Assembly (NCBI GenBank): GCA_934215995.1
Contig: CAKQBC010000086.1
Location: 1-8,519, forward strand
Origin: an uncultured Bacillus sp.
Lineage (GTDB): Bacteria; Bacillota; Bacilli; Bacillales; DSM-1321
DNA length: 8,519 nucleotides
Direction of reading: 5' to 3'
Positions 6,113 to 8,519 of this stretch are shown one piece after another. A program made the position numbers and the translations under genes. Numbering within the stretch: the first letter of the stretch is position 1; the number at the start of each line of letters is the position of its first letter. The notes beneath the pieces were generated by a model that was given only the letters and a program-made list of their open reading frames with translations, had not been told where the DNA came from and ran no database searches.

Positions 6113-7432
6113 TTGGCTACAAAACATGAACAGATTCTAAAATATATAGACGATTTACCTATCGGCGAAAAAATTTCTGTCCGTCAAATCGCTAAAGAAT
6201 TGGCCGTCAGCGAAGGGACAGCATACAGGGCGATTAAAGATGCTGAAAATAAGGGCTATGTAAGCACCATTGAACGAGTCGGTACGATCAGAATAGAACG
6301 GAAGAAGAAAGAAAACATCGAAAAGCTTACGTATGCGGAAGTGGTCAATATCGTGGATGGACAGGTTCTTGGCGGGCGTGACGGCCTCCATAAGACCTTG
6401 AACAAATTCGTAATCGGGGCAATGAAGCTTGAAGCGATGATGAGATATACAGGCGCCGGAAACCTGCTGATCATAGGAAACCGTACAAAAGCGCATGAAT
6501 TTGCCCTGAAGGCAGGAGCCGCAGTGCTGATTACAGGCGGATTTGATACGGATGAGCATGTCAAAAAGATTGCGGATGAATTGCAGCTTCCGATTATTTC
6601 GAGCAGCTACGATACTTTTACCGTTGCGACTTTAATCAATAGGGCTATTTATGACCAGCTGATCAAAAAGGAGATTCTGTTGGTGGAAGATATTCTGACT
6701 CCAATAGATTCAACTGCATACTTAAGGGCAGGTGAGACTGTAAGCCGATGGTTCGAGCTGAATCAGGAGACGACGCACAGCCGCTTTCCGGTAATCGACG
6801 GCCAAAACAAAGTAATCGGTATGGTAACGTCAAAGGATATCATGAATTCCAAGAAGGATGTCCCGATTGAAAAGGTGATGACGAGGAACCCCATGACTGT
6901 GAATGGGAAGACAAGTGTCGCCTCATCGGCCCACACGATGGTTTGGGAAGGGATTGAAATGCTGCCTGTCGTGGATAATCAACAGCTTCTTCAGGGGATC
7001 ATCAGCCGCCAGGATGTATTGAAGGCACTTCAGATGATCCAAAGGCAGCCCCAGGTCGGAGAGACGATTGACGATGTGATCGCTTCGCAATTAACGGCAA
7101 TGAATGGAAAGGGCAAAGGGGAAGAGGTATACCGATGTGAAGTCACGCCGCAAATGACCAACCACCTCGGGACAATCTCCTACGGTGTTCTGACCACCTT
7201 AGTGACTGAAGCTGCGAACAGGGTCCTTAGGACGTTCAAAAGAGGGGACCTGGTTGTCGAGAACATAACAATCTATTTCATTAAACCGGTCCAAATCGAT
7301 AGCCAGATTGAAATTGTTCCTAAAGTACTGGAGGTTGGCCGGAAATTCGGGAAAGTGGATATCGAAGTGTTCAATGAAGGAAAGCTGGTCGGAAAGGCTA
7401 TGATGATGTGCCAGCTATTGGACCGTACATGA
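6113..7432 (+). CDS. ytoI: Winged-helix/DRTGG/CBS-pair/hotdog protein (YtoI family)
   Basis: A 439-residue soluble multi-domain protein. Residues 1-62 form a winged helix-turn-helix (SVRQIAKELAVSEGTAYRAI, 22-41) that should bind DNA. Residues 72-185 are a DRTGG domain (GNR at 122-124, LITGGFDTD at 139-147). Residues about 190-310 are two CBS domains, which usually sense adenine nucleotides (FPVIDG, 225-230; LPVVDN, 284-289). Residues 338-439 resemble a 4HBT hotdog thioesterase domain (VTPQMTNHLGTISYG, 344-358). The design suggests a transcription regulator sensing a nucleotide and perhaps an acyl-CoA; the family's target genes and ligand are not known to me. I chose TTG at 6113 because AAAGGG (6099-6104) is 8 bp upstream and MATKHEQIL is the usual family start; a GTG at 6104 would lie within the ribosome site. 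Confidence 0.92.
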   Translation: MATKHEQILKYIDDLPIGEKISVRQIAKELAVSEGTAYRAIKDAENKGYVSTIERVGTIRIERKKKENIEKLTYAEVVNIVDGQVLGGRDGLHKTLNKFVIGAMKLEAMMRYTGAGNLLIIGNRTKAHEFALKAGAAVLITGGFDTDEHVKKIADELQLPIISSSYDTFTVATLINRAIYDQLIKKEILLVEDILTPIDSTAYLRAGETVSRWFELNQETTHSRFPVIDGQNKVIGMVTSKDIMNSKKDVPIEKVMTRNPMTVNGKTSVASSAHTMVWEGIEMLPVVDNQQLLQGIISRQDVLKALQMIQRQPQVGETIDDVIASQLTAMNGKGKGEEVYRCEVTPQMTNHLGTISYGVLTTLVTEAANRVLRTFKRGDLVVENITIYFIKPVQIDSQIEIVPKVLEVGRKFGKVDIEVFNEGKLVGKAMMMCQLLDRT

Positions 7433-7510
7433 TGAGCGGCTGGAAGCATCCATTTGTCCGTTTCCTTTTATTCGGCCAGCACGGGACAACAAATGAATGT
7501 ACCAGCATGC

Positions 7511-7546
7511 AAAAAAGCTTGAGGCAACGGAACTCAAGCTTTTTTT
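7511..7546. terminator. Bidirectional terminator between ytoI and the phosphotransferase gene
   Basis: A perfect 13-bp stem, AAAAAAGCTTGAG (7511-7523) with CTCAAGCTTTTTT (7533-7545), and a 9-base loop. It has T runs on both strands, so it can stop both convergent genes. The rest of the 142-bp gap holds a small TCCCC/GGGGA hairpin (7558-7574) next to the phosphotransferase stop and nothing else I can identify. Confidence 0.88.
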
Positions 7547-7574
7547 ATCTTTGCGAATCCCCTGTTAGCGGGGA

Positions 7575-8360
7575 CTATGCCCAATCATCCCTATGCTCAG
7601 ATATAAACGCCATATCTTTTTGATAATGTGCAAGATGGCCTTCATCCAACATCTTTCGGTAAGCGGGATTCCCTTCGCCAGCTTTTCTGCTTATCGTTTT
7701 GCATAATCCTTCTAATCGTAGCAGCACCATATCTATACAATCTCCTTCAATGGTTTCGCCGTAGGAATCAAGGAACAGGGACAATCTATTTTTTATTCGG
7801 GCCGCATCCCGGGCGGGGTCATAATAAACTTTTTCACCTGTTTCCGTAAGATAAAATCTGCTTAGCGGCACACAAGTGTAAAGAGTGTAGGCTATGTCCC
7901 AAAGGCGCGGGACGGGGGCAGCCATATCGAAATCAATAATGCCTTTCGGCTGTCCATTTCGAAAGATTATATTATATATGGCAAAGTCATTATGGCATAA
8001 GACTTCTGTCTGTTGAGGGGTACAATCGAGCGGCCGCCAGCTTTCATCGAAAGGGAAGCCGCTGACAGCATCATGATATTGGCGAAGCATTTTTGCGATT
8101 CGGCGCAAGCTGTTATCGGAACGCATGTATTCTTTTAAAGGATAATTCCCGGCTTCTCCATCAATAAATGATAGGACTTCGCACCCTCTCTCATCGATGC
8201 CGAGATATCTTGGGGAAAACTTGTATCCATTTCGTTCAAGATGCTTCAACAAAGCGTGAATCCTATGGCTTCCAGGCTTCAGTTCCCTCCTGACTGTATT
8301 GCCGGATTTATATACTTGTGAGACGTTGCCGCCAGCAAGTGGCTGCTCCTCTCTGGGCAT
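7575..8360 (-). CDS. APH/choline kinase-like phosphotransferase, substrate unknown
   Basis: A 261-residue protein of the aminoglycoside phosphotransferase superfamily (protein-kinase-like fold), predicted cytosolic. The catalytic loop is HNDFAIYN, with His123, Asp125 (the base) and Asn130, and the metal-binding motif is IDFD (Asp143 and Asp145). The N-lobe has a GGNVSQVYKSGNTVRRE segment (10-26) where the ATP-contacting residue appears to be Arg rather than the usual Lys. WRPLD and RLWDIAYTLYT are typical of this Bacillus group. Despite the family name nothing shows drug resistance; choline, sugars or other small hydroxyl compounds are equally possible. AGGAGG (8376 to 8371) is 10 bp before the ATG at 8360 and 4 bp before an in-frame TTG at 8366, so a start two codons earlier cannot be excluded. 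It is convergent to ytoI. Confidence 0.85.
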   Translation of the reverse strand: MPREEQPLAGGNVSQVYKSGNTVRRELKPGSHRIHALLKHLERNGYKFSPRYLGIDERGCEVLSFIDGEAGNYPLKEYMRSDNSLRRIAKMLRQYHDAVSGFPFDESWRPLDCTPQQTEVLCHNDFAIYNIIFRNGQPKGIIDFDMAAPVPRLWDIAYTLYTCVPLSRFYLTETGEKVYYDPARDAARIKNRLSLFLDSYGETIEGDCIDMVLLRLEGLCKTISRKAGEGNPAYRKMLDEGHLAHYQKDMAFISEHRDDWA

Positions 8361-8380
8361 ACGCAATTTTCCTCCTGCTC

Positions 8381-8407
8381 ATTATATTTTTATTGTTCAT
8401 GAATCAA
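8381..8407 (-). promoter_or_regulatory. Candidate promoter of the phosphotransferase gene
   Basis: On the minus strand a perfect TATAAT (8386 to 8381) lies 20 bp before the ATG at 8360. TTGATT (8407 to 8402) is 15 bp upstream, and TATTGA (8409 to 8404) is 17 bp upstream. With such a -10 the leader would be very short, and the ribosome site AGGAGG would begin at about the start point, so the assignment is uncertain. Confidence 0.35.
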
Positions 8408-8408
8408 T

Positions 8409-8430
8409 AAAAAAAGCATATCAATGCTTT
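8409..8430 (-). terminator. Possible terminator of a gene beyond the right edge
   Basis: AAAGCAT (8413-8419) and ATGCTTT (8424-8430) form a perfect 7-bp stem with a 4-base loop. On the minus strand the stem runs on into more T residues (to 8409). The stem is AT-rich and short, so it is weak. It would end a minus-strand transcript entering from the right. Confidence 0.35.
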
Positions 8431-8519
8431 CAGACTGTTGACAAACGCTCGCATTCTTCGTTGCTTGCCCGGCTCGTCCGCTCATGAGGTGAACAGGATG
8501 TTTATCACGTAAGTGTTGT

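Noticed and set aside
7451..7495. Imperfect inverted repeat CATTTG…CAAATG after the ytoI stop
   Set aside because: The arms pair only in part (CATTTG/CAAATG and CCGT/ACGG with a bulge) and a far better terminator lies just downstream.
8438..8466. Perfect TTGACA at 8438-8443 on the plus strand as a promoter -35
   Set aside because: Seventeen bases downstream the sequence is TTGCTT, with no usable -10 in the 15-19 bp range.
8482..8517. Possible C-terminal end of a minus-strand gene (…NTYVINILFTS, stop TGA at 8484-8482)
   Set aside because: Only 11 codons are visible before the edge, no supporting SD or family match, and another minus frame is also open here. Too little evidence to call.

Overview
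The window looks like a stretch of chromosome from a low-to-moderate GC Gram-positive of the Bacillaceae. The reasons are strong AGGAGG-type Shine-Dalgarno sites, use of GTG and TTG starts, T-tailed hairpin terminators, and proteins that closely resemble Bacillus ArgG, ArgH, YtkL and YtoI. No mobile element, CRISPR array, rRNA or tRNA is visible, and most of the content is conserved housekeeping sequence.

Layout. Positions 1-122 (minus) hold the first 40 codons of an unrecognised gene that runs off the left edge. It diverges from argG-argH (329-2919, plus), the last two steps of arginine biosynthesis, joined by a 4-nt GTGA overlap. Between the likely argG promoter and its ribosome binding site lie two ARG-box-like sequences, so repression by ArgR/AhrC when arginine is plentiful is the natural reading. 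Two minus-strand genes follow, each with its own terminator: a single-domain universal stress protein (3110-3568) and an M24B Xaa-Pro peptidase (3717-4814). The peptidase diverges from ytkL, a small metallo-beta-lactamase-fold hydrolase (4948-5628, plus), which ends at a good terminator. A 172-bp gap then leads to a two-helix membrane protein (5801-6037); the gap holds a possible 25-codon ORF. Next is ytoI (6113-7432), which joins a winged-helix DNA-binding domain, a DRTGG domain, two CBS domains and a hotdog domain. A bidirectional terminator separates it from a convergent APH/choline-kinase-like phosphotransferase (7575-8360, minus). The last ~90 bp are intergenic, locally GC-rich and of unclear origin.

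How the genes work together. Only argG and argH form a clear operon and pathway pair. The others are mostly single-gene transcription units bounded by promoters and terminators. The least understood items are the N-terminal gene fragment at the left edge, the small membrane protein with its possible upstream ORF, the ligand of the YtoI protein, the substrate of the phosphotransferase, and the sequence at the right edge. I see no clear sign of a new multi-gene system.
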